A stretch of DNA of 64,000 nucleotides from an uncultured Bacteroidales bacterium (GTDB lineage Bacteria; Bacteroidota; Bacteroidia; Bacteroidales; FEN-979): the NCBI GenBank assembly GCA_903877385.1, contig CAIRDP010000063.1:1-64000 (forward strand). Direction: 5' to 3'. Below, in pieces: positions 16,944-25,553 of this stretch (position 1 is the stretch's first letter; every line of letters starts with the position of its first letter). A program made the position numbers and the translations under genes. Under the pieces are notes generated by a model. The model saw nothing but the letters and a program-made list of their open reading frames with translations. It was not told the origin of the DNA and did no database searches.

Positions 16944-17630
16944 ATGACGAATTCAGATACAATTATTCTGTTGGTGGATGACGAAGCCGATATTCTTGAA
17001 TTCCTTGGGTATAATCTGGCCAAAGAAGGGTATCAGATTTTCAAGGCCAGTACAGGCTTGTCTGCCATTGAACTGGCCAAACGGCATAAACCTCATCTCA
17101 TAATACTTGATATTATGATGCCTGGTCTTGATGGGATTGAAACCTGCAATCAATTGCGACTGATACCGGAATTACAGAACACCTTGATTATTTTCCTCAC
17201 TGCCAGGGGAGAAGATTATTCCCAGGTAGCTGGTTTTGAAGCCGGGGCCGATGATTATGTAATGAAACCAATCAAACCCAAAGTCCTGGTTAGCCGGATA
17301 AAGGCACTTTTAAAAAGGTTCAGTTCAATCCCTGAAATTTCAAGTAACTTAATGACCAAGGAATTTTTTATTGATGTCGATCGATACCTTGTCATTAAAA
17401 ATGATGAAGAAATTGTCCTTGCCCGTAAAGAATTTGAGATACTGCAATTGCTTGTTTCACGCCCGAATAAAGTTTTTACAAGAGAAGATATTTTCAACCA
17501 GGTATGGGGGGAAGATGTGATTGTTGGGGATCGAACCATTGATGTACATATCCGCCGGATTCGTGAGAAGGTGAGGACCGGACATATTAAAACAATAAAA
17601 AGTGTAGGTTATAAGTATGATGAGGAGTAG
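16944..17630 (+). CDS. Second PhoB-like OmpR-family response regulator
   Basis: A 228-residue regulator with a receiver domain (LLVDDEADI, phospho-acceptor Asp in LIILDIMMP, Lys in DYVMKP) and a winged-helix domain ending IKTIKSVGYKYDEE. It is clearly a paralogue of the regulator at 1149: the receiver domains share long identical runs such as FLTARGEDYSQ and AGFEAGADDYV. Its recognition helix region (GDRTIDVHIRRIREK) is the more standard of the two. No kinase gene adjoins it. It probably works in the same phosphate pathway or in a branch of it; which of the two binds the 11-bp repeat arrays is open. Confidence 0.85.
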   Translation: MTNSDTIILLVDDEADILEFLGYNLAKEGYQIFKASTGLSAIELAKRHKPHLIILDIMMPGLDGIETCNQLRLIPELQNTLIIFLTARGEDYSQVAGFEAGADDYVMKPIKPKVLVSRIKALLKRFSSIPEISSNLMTKEFFIDVDRYLVIKNDEEIVLARKEFEILQLLVSRPNKVFTREDIFNQVWGEDVIVGDRTIDVHIRRIREKVRTGHIKTIKSVGYKYDEE

Positions 17631-17693
17631 GAATTCTTGTGCCTTTTTTGTTCCCATCCTTTTCAATTGAATATAATACTGCTATTAAATTAC

Positions 17694-17720
17694 TCATTCA
17701 TTCATTCATTCATTCATTCA
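17694..17720. repeat. Tetranucleotide microsatellite (TTCA), about 6.75 units
   Basis: TCA followed by six uninterrupted TTCA units, ending 24 bp before the ATG of the secreted beta-propeller gene. It lies in the leader or promoter spacer. Such repeats can change length by strand slippage. Confidence 0.97.
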
Positions 17721-17744
17721 GATATTAACTCAATAAAAAAAGTC

Positions 17745-18782
17745 ATGAAAAAAACGCCTCTGGTTTTTATTTTACTAATGTTGATCAATGTTAGTACCGC
17801 ATTTACACAGGTAGCTAAATCGGGCTACAGGATTTCAAACAGGATTCATCTCGAAGGTGAGGGAGGATGGGATTACATGAGCATGGATGATGCCACTTCA
17901 AGATTGTATATTTCTCATAGCACCATTGTACAGGTATTGGATGTGAACGGGAAAAAAGTGGTCGGAACCATCCCCGATACAAAAGGTGTTCATGGAATAG
18001 CATTGGCCAGGGATCTAAACAAAGGTTTTATAAGTAATGGAAAAGACACTTCAGTGACTGTTTTTGATTTGAAAACCATACAAGTGATAACCAAAATAAA
18101 AGTTACCGGGAACAATCCGGATGCCATATTGTATGATTCTTTTACACATAGAGTGTTCACGTTTAATGGCAAGAGTTCCAATTCAACAGTGATTGATGCA
18201 AATACAAATAAGGTTATCGGGACTATAGACCTTGGAGGCAAACCCGAATTTTCTGTATGTGATGGGAGGGGTAAAGTCTTCGTGAATTTCGAAGATAAAG
18301 CCCAGGTTTGCCTGATAAATCCCACAACCTTGAAGGTTGAAAAAACATGGCCAGTTGCGCCCGGTGAAGGACCCAGCGGCCTGGCAATAGATATTGAGGG
18401 TCACAGGTTATTTTCGGTATGTGGAAATAAATTGATGATAGTATTAAATGCCGATAACGGTAATGTTATTGCGAAACTGGACATTGGTGACAGAGTTGAT
18501 GCCGTTGTCTATGACCCGGGATTAAAGCGGATATATAGCTCAAATGGCGAGGGAACCATGACGGTTGTGCAGGAAGTAAATAAAGATACCTATAAGGTGC
18601 TGGAAAATTTCCCTACCCAAAAAGGAGCAAAGACAATTGCCTTAAATCAGAAAACACATCGTATCTATCTTTCTACAGCCGATTTTGAAGCAGCCCCGGC
18701 TCCGACAACAGAAAATCCCCGGCCCCGTCCTGCCGTTAAACCAAATACCTTCACCATCCTTGAAGTCGAACCAATTAACTGA
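17745..18782 (+). CDS. Secreted YVTN-type beta-propeller protein
   Basis: A 345-residue protein from the ATG at 17745, which gives a clean signal peptide (MKKTPLVFILLMLINVSTAF). The mature part is built from repeats of about 42 residues of the YVTN / PQQ-like propeller kind, with recurring strands such as VTVFDLKTIQVITKIKVTGN, STVIDANTNKVIGTIDLGG and MIVLNADNGNVIAKLDIGD. A Pro-rich segment (TTENPRPRPAVKP) sits near the C-terminus. There is no T9SS sorting domain, so it is probably periplasmic. Its function is unknown; such propellers often bind partners or metabolites. The TTCA repeat in its leader may vary its expression. Confidence 0.8.
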   Translation: MKKTPLVFILLMLINVSTAFTQVAKSGYRISNRIHLEGEGGWDYMSMDDATSRLYISHSTIVQVLDVNGKKVVGTIPDTKGVHGIALARDLNKGFISNGKDTSVTVFDLKTIQVITKIKVTGNNPDAILYDSFTHRVFTFNGKSSNSTVIDANTNKVIGTIDLGGKPEFSVCDGRGKVFVNFEDKAQVCLINPTTLKVEKTWPVAPGEGPSGLAIDIEGHRLFSVCGNKLMIVLNADNGNVIAKLDIGDRVDAVVYDPGLKRIYSSNGEGTMTVVQEVNKDTYKVLENFPTQKGAKTIALNQKTHRIYLSTADFEAAPAPTTENPRPRPAVKPNTFTILEVEPIN

Positions 18783-18802
18783 CAGGATACTTTCCTGGAT
18801 TG

Positions 18803-19768
18803 TTATTTATTAACTTTACTCAGGTAATCCACATTCTTGAATTCAATATAAGCTTCTATGCCATTATGGTCCGAAAGATATTCCTTGCCCTTTCCCCATC
18901 TGGATTTAAGAACTGCAACTGACCTCCTGATCCATTGGATTTGCCGGGAATTTCTGGTCAAAATATAATCAATTTGCCGGGGATCCGGATGGTCTGATTT
19001 GTACACATCATTGGCCTCATCATCAAAGGTGATTTTCATGTTTCCTGAGATCATCCCATCCTCGGCATTCAAAATATTAAGCAAACCTTGATAGTTTTGA
19101 GATATTTTTTCATCAGTATTAAAATCGCCGCAAATGATTTGTATAGTCGCATCGTAAGAGAAGGGTACAATTAACTTTTCATATATTTCATTTAGCTGTT
19201 GCTCTCTTATCTTCTGCGGATAGTTGTCATCCTGCAGGTGTGTAGCCAGCAACTGGAATGGAATATTATGAAAATTCCCTTCAAGAAGGATTGCACCTTT
19301 CCTCGCAAAATCGTCAAATCCTATAGAATTTGTAAACTCAATTTCCTTTTTTATTTCCAGCGGAAATTTACTCAGTATCCATAATCCGCTATTGAATTTC
19401 AGGGAAAAGGCTGACCGGTTAGCCGGCCCATAAGCATAAGGATAAAGATGCTGCATTTTATGCCTTATAACAGATCTTGCAAAGGAAGAAAAAGCTTCCT
19501 CTAAAACGATAATATCATAATCACAAGAAAAAAGGGCGGTAGCAACTGCCTCCGCCCTTTTTTCATCTTTCTCTGTAAACAGATCCAATACCGGGAGCAT
19601 CCCGATATTCCATGAAAGTATTTTTAATCGAAAGGGGTGCCTGGAAATTGAATCAAACGAGCAGCTATCCAAAGTTGCCGGATTATTTCCCAGGGCAGAT
19701 AAACTTGTTAATGTCAGCAAACAAAATAGACTGATTAATCTGATTGAGGTAGTTGACATCTTTATCAT
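18803..19768 (-). CDS. Endonuclease/exonuclease/phosphatase-family secreted enzyme
   Basis: A 321-residue protein with an N-terminal signal peptide (RLISLFCLLTLTSLSALG). The EEP fold is shown by LSWNIGM (Asn), VLEEAF (metal-binding Glu), ATHLQDD, ICGDFNTDEK (Asp and Asn), RQIDYILTR and the C-terminal LSDHNGIEAYIEF (catalytic Asp-His). This superfamily includes DNase I, sphingomyelinase and inositol-polyphosphate phosphatases; the overall look is nearer the phosphodiesterase/sphingomyelinase group than to DNA-repair nucleases. It starts directly after the stop of the purple-acid-type phosphatase gene, so the two are co-translated; another ATG nine bases further in is possible. It is the last gene of the TonB-receptor operon. 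Confidence 0.85.
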   Translation of the reverse strand: MIKMSTTSIRLISLFCLLTLTSLSALGNNPATLDSCSFDSISRHPFRLKILSWNIGMLPVLDLFTEKDEKRAEAVATALFSCDYDIIVLEEAFSSFARSVIRHKMQHLYPYAYGPANRSAFSLKFNSGLWILSKFPLEIKKEIEFTNSIGFDDFARKGAILLEGNFHNIPFQLLATHLQDDNYPQKIREQQLNEIYEKLIVPFSYDATIQIICGDFNTDEKISQNYQGLLNILNAEDGMISGNMKITFDDEANDVYKSDHPDPRQIDYILTRNSRQIQWIRRSVAVLKSRWGKGKEYLSDHNGIEAYIEFKNVDYLSKVNK

Positions 19769-20794
19769 TTATTTTTTCGATTTTGACATTGAATAGACTA
19801 TCTGCCCTTTGCTGTTAATGAAATAAAGGGTAAGCTGCTTTCCATTGATTGACATGAGAGTGAAGCCCGGTTCCGATAAACTGAAAACGGTATTGGCATC
19901 TTTTCCTGTTGGCCTGGTTTCCCCACCAGAACCTGTGACAATATAATCTGTATTGCTTCCGGCCGGCCTGAGATGCTGCATGTCGTGATCATGCCCGCAG
20001 AAATAGAAATCAACTCCATATTTATCAAAGAGAGGTTTGAATTTCGCAATCAGCTCGGGTGTATTCCCATGTTTGGGACTGGCTGAATAAACAGGATGAT
20101 GGCCAATTACGATAATCCATTTTTCCTTTGCATTGGCTAAAACATCTTTAAGCCAGCTTAATTCCTTTGCTGTATCCTGGCTGGCAATATCTCCGTAGGA
20201 TTCATTTTTTCCGTAGTATTCATTGACCATAGGAGGGGTGTCGGTAAAAATGAAACGGGCCGAAATGCTGTCGGTCACCTTTTTAACCAGGGTGTAATAC
20301 CTTGAGGGCATTCTCCATCGCCTGCTGATCTTTGAATATTGAACCTCTGCCTCAGGAACGCCTTTGTAGTCATGATTTCCTAAAACGGGATACCAGTCGC
20401 ACTGCATGGCCGGACTTTTATATACATATTCAAAGGTGGTGAGCCACAAGGGATCATTCACGCTCTGAACTCCTTTAACCTGGAAATTATCCCCGCATGA
20501 AATGATGAATGCGGGATCTGCCTGTTCCGCTGTTTTCTCCATCTGTTTTGCTACATCAGTTTGATACCCGTAACCGTTCCAGCCCCAGTCTGAAACCAGG
20601 AAAAAATTCAATGAATGTTTCTTGAGCTGAAGTGTGGTATCGCGTTTGGCTGAGGTTTCATTTTGTTTGCCGGCCGTCTTCTCCTGTGAAAAACCAGGTA
20701 GTTGAATTGCAAAGACGACAACCAGAAAAATGGAGATCGATAAGTGGCTCAATAATCTTGCCGGGAAGAATGATTTTATACAATTTATACGCAT
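19769..20794 (-). CDS. Secreted purple-acid-type metallophosphatase (ACP5-like)
   Basis: A 341-residue protein with an N-terminal hydrophobic signal (SIFLVVVFAIQLPGFS). It carries the ordered metal-binding motifs of tartrate-resistant/purple acid phosphatases: VSDWGWNG near residue 68, SCGDNFQVKGV near 100, VLGNHDY near 140, VIGHHPVYS near 233 and CGHDHDMQHL near 270. Such enzymes hydrolyse phosphomonoesters in the periplasm or outside. It follows the beta-helix lipoprotein gene by 73 bp and abuts the EEP-family gene. The operon context with a TonB receptor suggests that it releases phosphate from an imported or surface-bound compound. Confidence 0.88.
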   Translation of the reverse strand: MRINCIKSFFPARLLSHLSISIFLVVVFAIQLPGFSQEKTAGKQNETSAKRDTTLQLKKHSLNFFLVSDWGWNGYGYQTDVAKQMEKTAEQADPAFIISCGDNFQVKGVQSVNDPLWLTTFEYVYKSPAMQCDWYPVLGNHDYKGVPEAEVQYSKISRRWRMPSRYYTLVKKVTDSISARFIFTDTPPMVNEYYGKNESYGDIASQDTAKELSWLKDVLANAKEKWIIVIGHHPVYSASPKHGNTPELIAKFKPLFDKYGVDFYFCGHDHDMQHLRPAGSNTDYIVTGSGGETRPTGKDANTVFSLSEPGFTLMSINGKQLTLYFINSKGQIVYSMSKSKK

Positions 20795-20867
20795 TTCGTT
20801 TGAGTTTTTAAATACCCCAAGCCTGATTTAAACTGACTTGGAGTATCTGATGAAATTTATGAATGGA

Positions 20868-22169
20868 TTAACGTTGATTTCCGCTGCCGTCACTCTGATA
20901 GGCTCCGATGTCTTTTCCCGGAAGCATGAGTGTGCCGATACCTGCAGTATACGGGGCCTGCTGGTTGGCTTTGCCAATTGCAGCTGATCCTGTTTGAAGG
21001 TGAGGATTATTAAGATCAGTCATAGCGTGAACATCAGGATCAAGGTTAGTAAGCATCGGATTGAAATTATTCACCCCAGTTGAAAGGAGGTCTCCGGTCT
21101 GGGGTTTGCCCCAATCGCCTGCCGGATAGTATCCTGCCCTGGTTGAATCTACAGTGGAATAGAAAAGGTTGTACCCGTATTTTCCCTTGATCATGGAGGT
21201 ATCCGATTGTGCGGTAATCCGAAGTCCGTTTACACAATTAATAATAAGATTGTTATATACTGAAGCCTGTGCAAAAAGGTCCACCAGGATACCGGCGGTT
21301 GGCTCACCTTGTTTGCGCCATCCTCCTGCGATCATGGTATTATTGTAAATGTTTATTTTACTCTGAGGGTAGAGAACGGTTTTATTAGTATTGACTTTGA
21401 TCGAATTATTTGCTGCACTCCATATGTAATTGTAGGCTACATCACCGGTAACACCGTTTTTAATATTGATGTTATCTCCGTCGTCACTGCCCTGGTGCTG
21501 GATCACATTTCCTTTAATACTTACAGTAATCGGGCCCATTAGTCTCAGGCAATCATCAATGCCGCTCACGAAAGAACAGTTTTCGATGACTACTTTGGTG
21601 GTGCTTGTGAAGTTCCCATTGGTAGAAGATGGAGCAACTCCGACTACAGAAAAAGCAAACTGTGCACCGCCGGAAACGTCCGGTCCTCCGGTATAACTGA
21701 TATTAGCCCATACCAGCCTGACCACTTTTGCCATGGAGTCACACTGGATCCCGCCCCAGTATCCTTTGGGCCATACAGGATTTGAAGCAGAAGGCTTGAA
21801 TATGATCTGGGATGATTTAGTTCCTTCGGCCAGCAGAGTCCCGGAAATGTGAATGGTATAGATCAATGGGGGAGCTGCATCGGGATTTCCAAGGACAATC
21901 ACAGTAACCCCGGGTTGAATGGCCAGGGTATCTGTAGATTTCACCCAGATATCACCTTTTACATAATAGGTCTTGTTTGCAAGCATGGTCCCCTTAAGAA
22001 ATCCGCTGATGGAATCTTTGGTAATAGGGTTGGACACAGGTACTGTAGTGTCGACATTACTTGACTTTTTACAGGAAACCTGCACTGTCATTAAGCTGAT
22101 CAGCAATAAAGCTGAAAACAGGCTTTGCAAATACCTTTTAAATTTGATTTTAACGAGAGGGTTTTTCAT
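20868..22169 (-). CDS. Lipoprotein with right-handed parallel beta-helix
   Basis: A 433-residue lipoprotein: hydrophobic LFSALLLISLMTVQVS is followed by the lipobox Cys (VQVSC) and KKSSNVD. The mature protein is full of short beta-helix turns typical of pectate-lyase-like folds (for example SIKGNVIQHQGSDDGDNINIKNG and INIYNNTMIAGG). No catalytic set can be identified with confidence. It lies 33 bp after the TonB receptor gene, in the place where SusD-like lipoproteins sit in polysaccharide loci, but it is not SusD. It may bind substrate for the receptor or cleave it at the surface; both are inference. Confidence 0.78.
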   Translation of the reverse strand: MKNPLVKIKFKRYLQSLFSALLLISLMTVQVSCKKSSNVDTTVPVSNPITKDSISGFLKGTMLANKTYYVKGDIWVKSTDTLAIQPGVTVIVLGNPDAAPPLIYTIHISGTLLAEGTKSSQIIFKPSASNPVWPKGYWGGIQCDSMAKVVRLVWANISYTGGPDVSGGAQFAFSVVGVAPSSTNGNFTSTTKVVIENCSFVSGIDDCLRLMGPITVSIKGNVIQHQGSDDGDNINIKNGVTGDVAYNYIWSAANNSIKVNTNKTVLYPQSKINIYNNTMIAGGWRKQGEPTAGILVDLFAQASVYNNLIINCVNGLRITAQSDTSMIKGKYGYNLFYSTVDSTRAGYYPAGDWGKPQTGDLLSTGVNNFNPMLTNLDPDVHAMTDLNNPHLQTGSAAIGKANQQAPYTAGIGTLMLPGKDIGAYQSDGSGNQR

Positions 22170-22202
22170 AATTAATGCTGTTAATGGTTTAAGTGAGATT
22201 AT

Positions 22203-24917
22203 TTAACTTTTTAATTTAAATTTCAGACCAAGAAGGTAGTTTTGGCCATATGTATACTTCTCGACGAAATAATCGTTTTGTGTTCTCAGCTCATTTGGCG
22301 AGTTGAGGAGGTTGCTAAGCTTAATAAAAAAGACAAAATACTTCCCTATGGTTTTATCGAGTGAGAATGACAGGTCCAGGTAATTCTTCTGGTAAAAATC
22401 CTGTTTGTAATAAAATGAGATATCGGCGATACGATTTCCCTGGAAGAGAAATGATAACTGGCAATTAAGTCCGGCCTTGGTATTCCTGTAAAGAAGACTA
22501 AGGTTGGCTACATGCCTTGATTGTCCCTGCATCGGGCGTTTCTCATTGATGTATGATGTGGTGTCGTTCCCTGAGGTCCCCGATTTGACATAATACAATT
22601 TCGGGCTTGATATACTTGAATTGGTATAAGTATAATTCCCCGACAGACCGAAATTTCTGAAATACTTGATCAGAACCAGCTCAAGGCCGTAATTCGTAGC
22701 GGTTCCAAAGTTCATATAGGTGATCAGTGGCTGGCCTCCGTTCGCCAGAAGTGTCTGCTCGATAGGATCCGTAATATTTTTATAAAAAACACCGGCCATG
22801 ATAACATCTTCCGCATTCGGGTAGAATTCATACCGCATGTCATAATTCCAGGATTTTGAGTGACGGAGGTTAGGGTTGCCGCTTACATTATTCTGGTCTC
22901 CGATCACGGTATAATCGATCAGCTCGTAGTAATTTGGCCTGGCGATGGCTTTGTAGGCCGAAAGCCTTATTTTTTGTTTCACACCGATCGAATAAGCCAG
23001 GTGAAGGCTTGGCAGCCAGTCGGCATAATAGTAAAAATGCTGGCGGTATCCAGGGTAGGCTACTGTGAGGTTCTTGTTTGATTGTTCCGTTGCTTCATAT
23101 CTTACGCCTCCCAGGATCTGCAGATTCCCAACCACAGTGCTTGCCTGAATATATCCTGCTGTGATACGTTCGGTGGCTGTGTAATTGCTGGTGTTGTACT
23201 CGGGGTTCCCAACCGGCTGATAAGGGTAAACCTGGGCCGTAAGAACACTTGTGAAAGGAGGGTCCTGGTGAAGGGAATCCAGTGTGGGCTTTAAAGTATA
23301 GTCATTCTGATAATTGTTCCTGAATTTACTTCGGTATAGCCCGCCTCCTTTTATGCTGAAAAGATGATGATCTATCCTGAAGTTATAAGCTATATTCGCA
23401 TACGATGAATAATCCTGGTCAACATTCTTTTGCCAGGTATGGGTAATGGTTTTAAGGTATTCTGCATTGTTCAGCCAGCCACCTCCCTGGAGCACAGTAT
23501 GGTATGTGTTCAGCTCGGCCATGTCGGGCACCTGGCCCGTGGCATTTGAATATACCAGGGACCAGTCAACAATCACATTCTTCCATAACATATGGTTTCC
23601 CATCAGTGATGCGCTTTCCACGGCCTGTATCTGAAGCCTGGAACGCTGGCTTATGCTTACATAACCTGTACCAGGGCCGGTTCTCCCGTTCCCGTTCATA
23701 ATGGTATCGGCAAGGTACCTCGACTGGGATTCTGTGGTATTCAGGTAAATATTATAAAAGCTGATCTTGTTACTTTCATTGATTACATAATCGACCTTAG
23801 CATTGATCCCAAGCCGGTTTGATTGTAAATAAATTTCACGGTAAATATCATCTGTTGACTGAGGGTTATTGAATTTATCAATATAGAATGAATTGGTCTC
23901 AGACTTGGACCCTGAACGGGTGTTTTGATCCGCAACTGATAAAAGAATACCCAGTTTCTTTTTGAAAAACCTGTCGCCCAGGGTAAAATTGCCAACAGCC
24001 TGGGGCCAGGCCTGGGAACTGGTAAAAACAAGGTTTGAACGGTTAAAATCGTCCTGGGTTGAAGCATAATAATGACCATGAAGCTGATCAGGATCTTTAA
24101 AACTGATCGAACTCCTGTCAAATGAGACGAATTTGTTATCGAAGTTAAACTGATTATAACCGGTACCTAATTGTGCCTGGACCATTAATGCATCAGGAGC
24201 ATCTTTCATGATTGCATTGACACTCCCACCAATCCCGTCCCCCTCCATCTCGGGAGTCAATGCTTTTGTAACCTGCATTTCCTGGAGCAGTTCAGAGGGG
24301 ATGATGTCCAATGGGATGAAGCGGTTTTTTGAATCCGGACTGGGGATTTTTACCCCGTTAACCAGGGTGTTGTTGTACCGGGGCTCAATACCCCTGATGA
24401 TCGCGTACTGGTTCTGCCCGTCCCCGCTTCGGTCAAGCGTGACCCCCGAAACTCTCTGGGCAACCTGTGAAGCTGTGAGGTCGGGTGACAAGTCAATAGT
24501 ATGTGCTGAAACAACATTGATGACATTAGAGGCATTCTTCTCCGTAGCACGTGCATTCTGATCTGTTTCTTTATTAAATTTCCCGGTTATGTTTACTTCA
24601 TTTAAAACCATGGCGTTCTGAACCAGGAAGAAATTAAATCGCAGGCTCTCGGTATTTGAAGGAACGATGATCTTTTTTCTGGAAGTAAGATACCCCAGGT
24701 AAGTAACAACAATGTAATATTCACCGGGAACCACATTCTTTATCTCATATTCCCCTTTGGTGTCGGTAATTGCATGAAAGGAAGTTTTTTCAAGCACTAC
24801 CGCTGCTGCAATAAGGGTTTCTTTTGTTTCGCCGTCATAAACGGTTCCGCGAATAGTAGCTCCAAAAAGAGAATAGGAAAGTAGTGAAGTTATCAGAAGA
24901 AACAGATGAATTTTCAT
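22203..24917 (-). CDS. TonB-dependent outer-membrane receptor with carboxypeptidase-regulatory-like domain
   Basis: At 904 residues this is a full-length receptor. After the signal peptide comes a CarboxypepD_reg-like domain (about 20-105, GTVYDGETKETLIAAAV), then the plug (about 125-235, with VAQRVSGVTLDRSGDG, IRGIEPRYNNTLVNG and the block TPEMEGDGIGGSVNA), then a long beta-barrel ending in LLGLKFKLKS. The plug type is common in receptors for large or charged ligands. It heads an operon with a beta-helix lipoprotein and two secreted phosphatases and is preceded by the phosphate-type promoter, so uptake of a phosphorus-containing compound is the best inference. The promoter's -7 box ends four bases before the ATG, so the mRNA may be leaderless. 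Confidence 0.92.
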   Translation of the reverse strand: MKIHLFLLITSLLSYSLFGATIRGTVYDGETKETLIAAAVVLEKTSFHAITDTKGEYEIKNVVPGEYYIVVTYLGYLTSRKKIIVPSNTESLRFNFFLVQNAMVLNEVNITGKFNKETDQNARATEKNASNVINVVSAHTIDLSPDLTASQVAQRVSGVTLDRSGDGQNQYAIIRGIEPRYNNTLVNGVKIPSPDSKNRFIPLDIIPSELLQEMQVTKALTPEMEGDGIGGSVNAIMKDAPDALMVQAQLGTGYNQFNFDNKFVSFDRSSISFKDPDQLHGHYYASTQDDFNRSNLVFTSSQAWPQAVGNFTLGDRFFKKKLGILLSVADQNTRSGSKSETNSFYIDKFNNPQSTDDIYREIYLQSNRLGINAKVDYVINESNKISFYNIYLNTTESQSRYLADTIMNGNGRTGPGTGYVSISQRSRLQIQAVESASLMGNHMLWKNVIVDWSLVYSNATGQVPDMAELNTYHTVLQGGGWLNNAEYLKTITHTWQKNVDQDYSSYANIAYNFRIDHHLFSIKGGGLYRSKFRNNYQNDYTLKPTLDSLHQDPPFTSVLTAQVYPYQPVGNPEYNTSNYTATERITAGYIQASTVVGNLQILGGVRYEATEQSNKNLTVAYPGYRQHFYYYADWLPSLHLAYSIGVKQKIRLSAYKAIARPNYYELIDYTVIGDQNNVSGNPNLRHSKSWNYDMRYEFYPNAEDVIMAGVFYKNITDPIEQTLLANGGQPLITYMNFGTATNYGLELVLIKYFRNFGLSGNYTYTNSSISSPKLYYVKSGTSGNDTTSYINEKRPMQGQSRHVANLSLLYRNTKAGLNCQLSFLFQGNRIADISFYYKQDFYQKNYLDLSFSLDKTIGKYFVFFIKLSNLLNSPNELRTQNDYFVEKYTYGQNYLLGLKFKLKS

Positions 24918-24921
24918 GGGA

Positions 24922-25000
24922 CAAAGGTCCCGATCAATATTTTCCCAAATGTTAAGGCTGTAACAACAAAAGGTTAATTAAACGCTAAGAATTTTTGAAA
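24922..25000 (-). promoter_or_regulatory. Candidate PhoB-type promoter of the TonB receptor operon
   Basis: On the minus strand GACCTTTG (24929-24922) is separated by four bases from the ATG. Sixteen bases upstream lies TTTG (24949-24946) within ATTTGGG, directly preceded by CTTAAC (24956-24951). On the plus strand further TTAA-like hexamers follow in 11-bp register at 24973 (GTTAAT), 24984 (GCTAAG) and 24995 (TTGAAA); 24962 is degenerate. The remaining gap to the STAS gene at 25191 holds more TTAA pairs spaced 11 bp (25013/25024 and 25106/25117) but no clear promoter. Confidence 0.55.
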
Positions 25001-25190
25001 ATTGACAAATATTTTAATGTTTAATTAATTCTCTGATATGGCAGCCCGGTATTTGGGTTGCCTGCAAAAGCAGGGAATGAGTGTAATTATACCCTGTTTA
25101 AGGAAATTAATTAATCGTTAAATTTATCTGAATGCAAAATTGCCGTCATTATATTAAGGAAATTTGAAACCTTATAAAACAACCCGATAA

Positions 25191-25490
25191 ATGGAGCTTA
25201 ATATTACTAATGAATCCGGTGAATGCCTGGTCCTTTCCCTTACCGGGAAACTTGATGCCCCCGGGGTTGATATCATAGGAACAAAATTCCTGGGCTTGAT
25301 CAATCATGTAGGAAAGCCAGTTTTTCTTGATTTCAGCGAGGTCACTTATGTTTCTTCCATAGGCATAAGGCTGTTGTTAAATGGATGGAAAATGGTTAAC
25401 AGGGAAGGATTCAAAATGCAAATAATGAATACCTCACCCGAAATAAGGCAGGTATTCATAATCGCAGGATTCGAAGAGATGCTGGCCTGA
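25191..25490 (+). CDS. STAS-domain protein (anti-sigma-factor-antagonist type)
   Basis: A 99-residue single STAS domain. The pattern ECLVLSLTGKLDAPG, VFLDFSEVTYVSSIGIRLL and MQIMNTSPEIRQVFIIAGF follows SpoIIAA-like antagonists, with a possible phosphorylated Ser in YVSSIG. Such proteins work by partner switching with a serine kinase and are returned by PP2C phosphatases. No kinase or phosphatase of this type is adjacent, so its partner is elsewhere. It is divergent from the TonB operon, and its upstream region shares the AT-rich gap with that operon's promoter. Confidence 0.85.
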   Translation: MELNITNESGECLVLSLTGKLDAPGVDIIGTKFLGLINHVGKPVFLDFSEVTYVSSIGIRLLLNGWKMVNREGFKMQIMNTSPEIRQVFIIAGFEEMLA

Positions 25491-25553
25491 TCGGGAAACC
25501 TGGCTTGCATTACTGTTTTACCCGCCGCGAACCAGATATTTCTTAAATCAATT

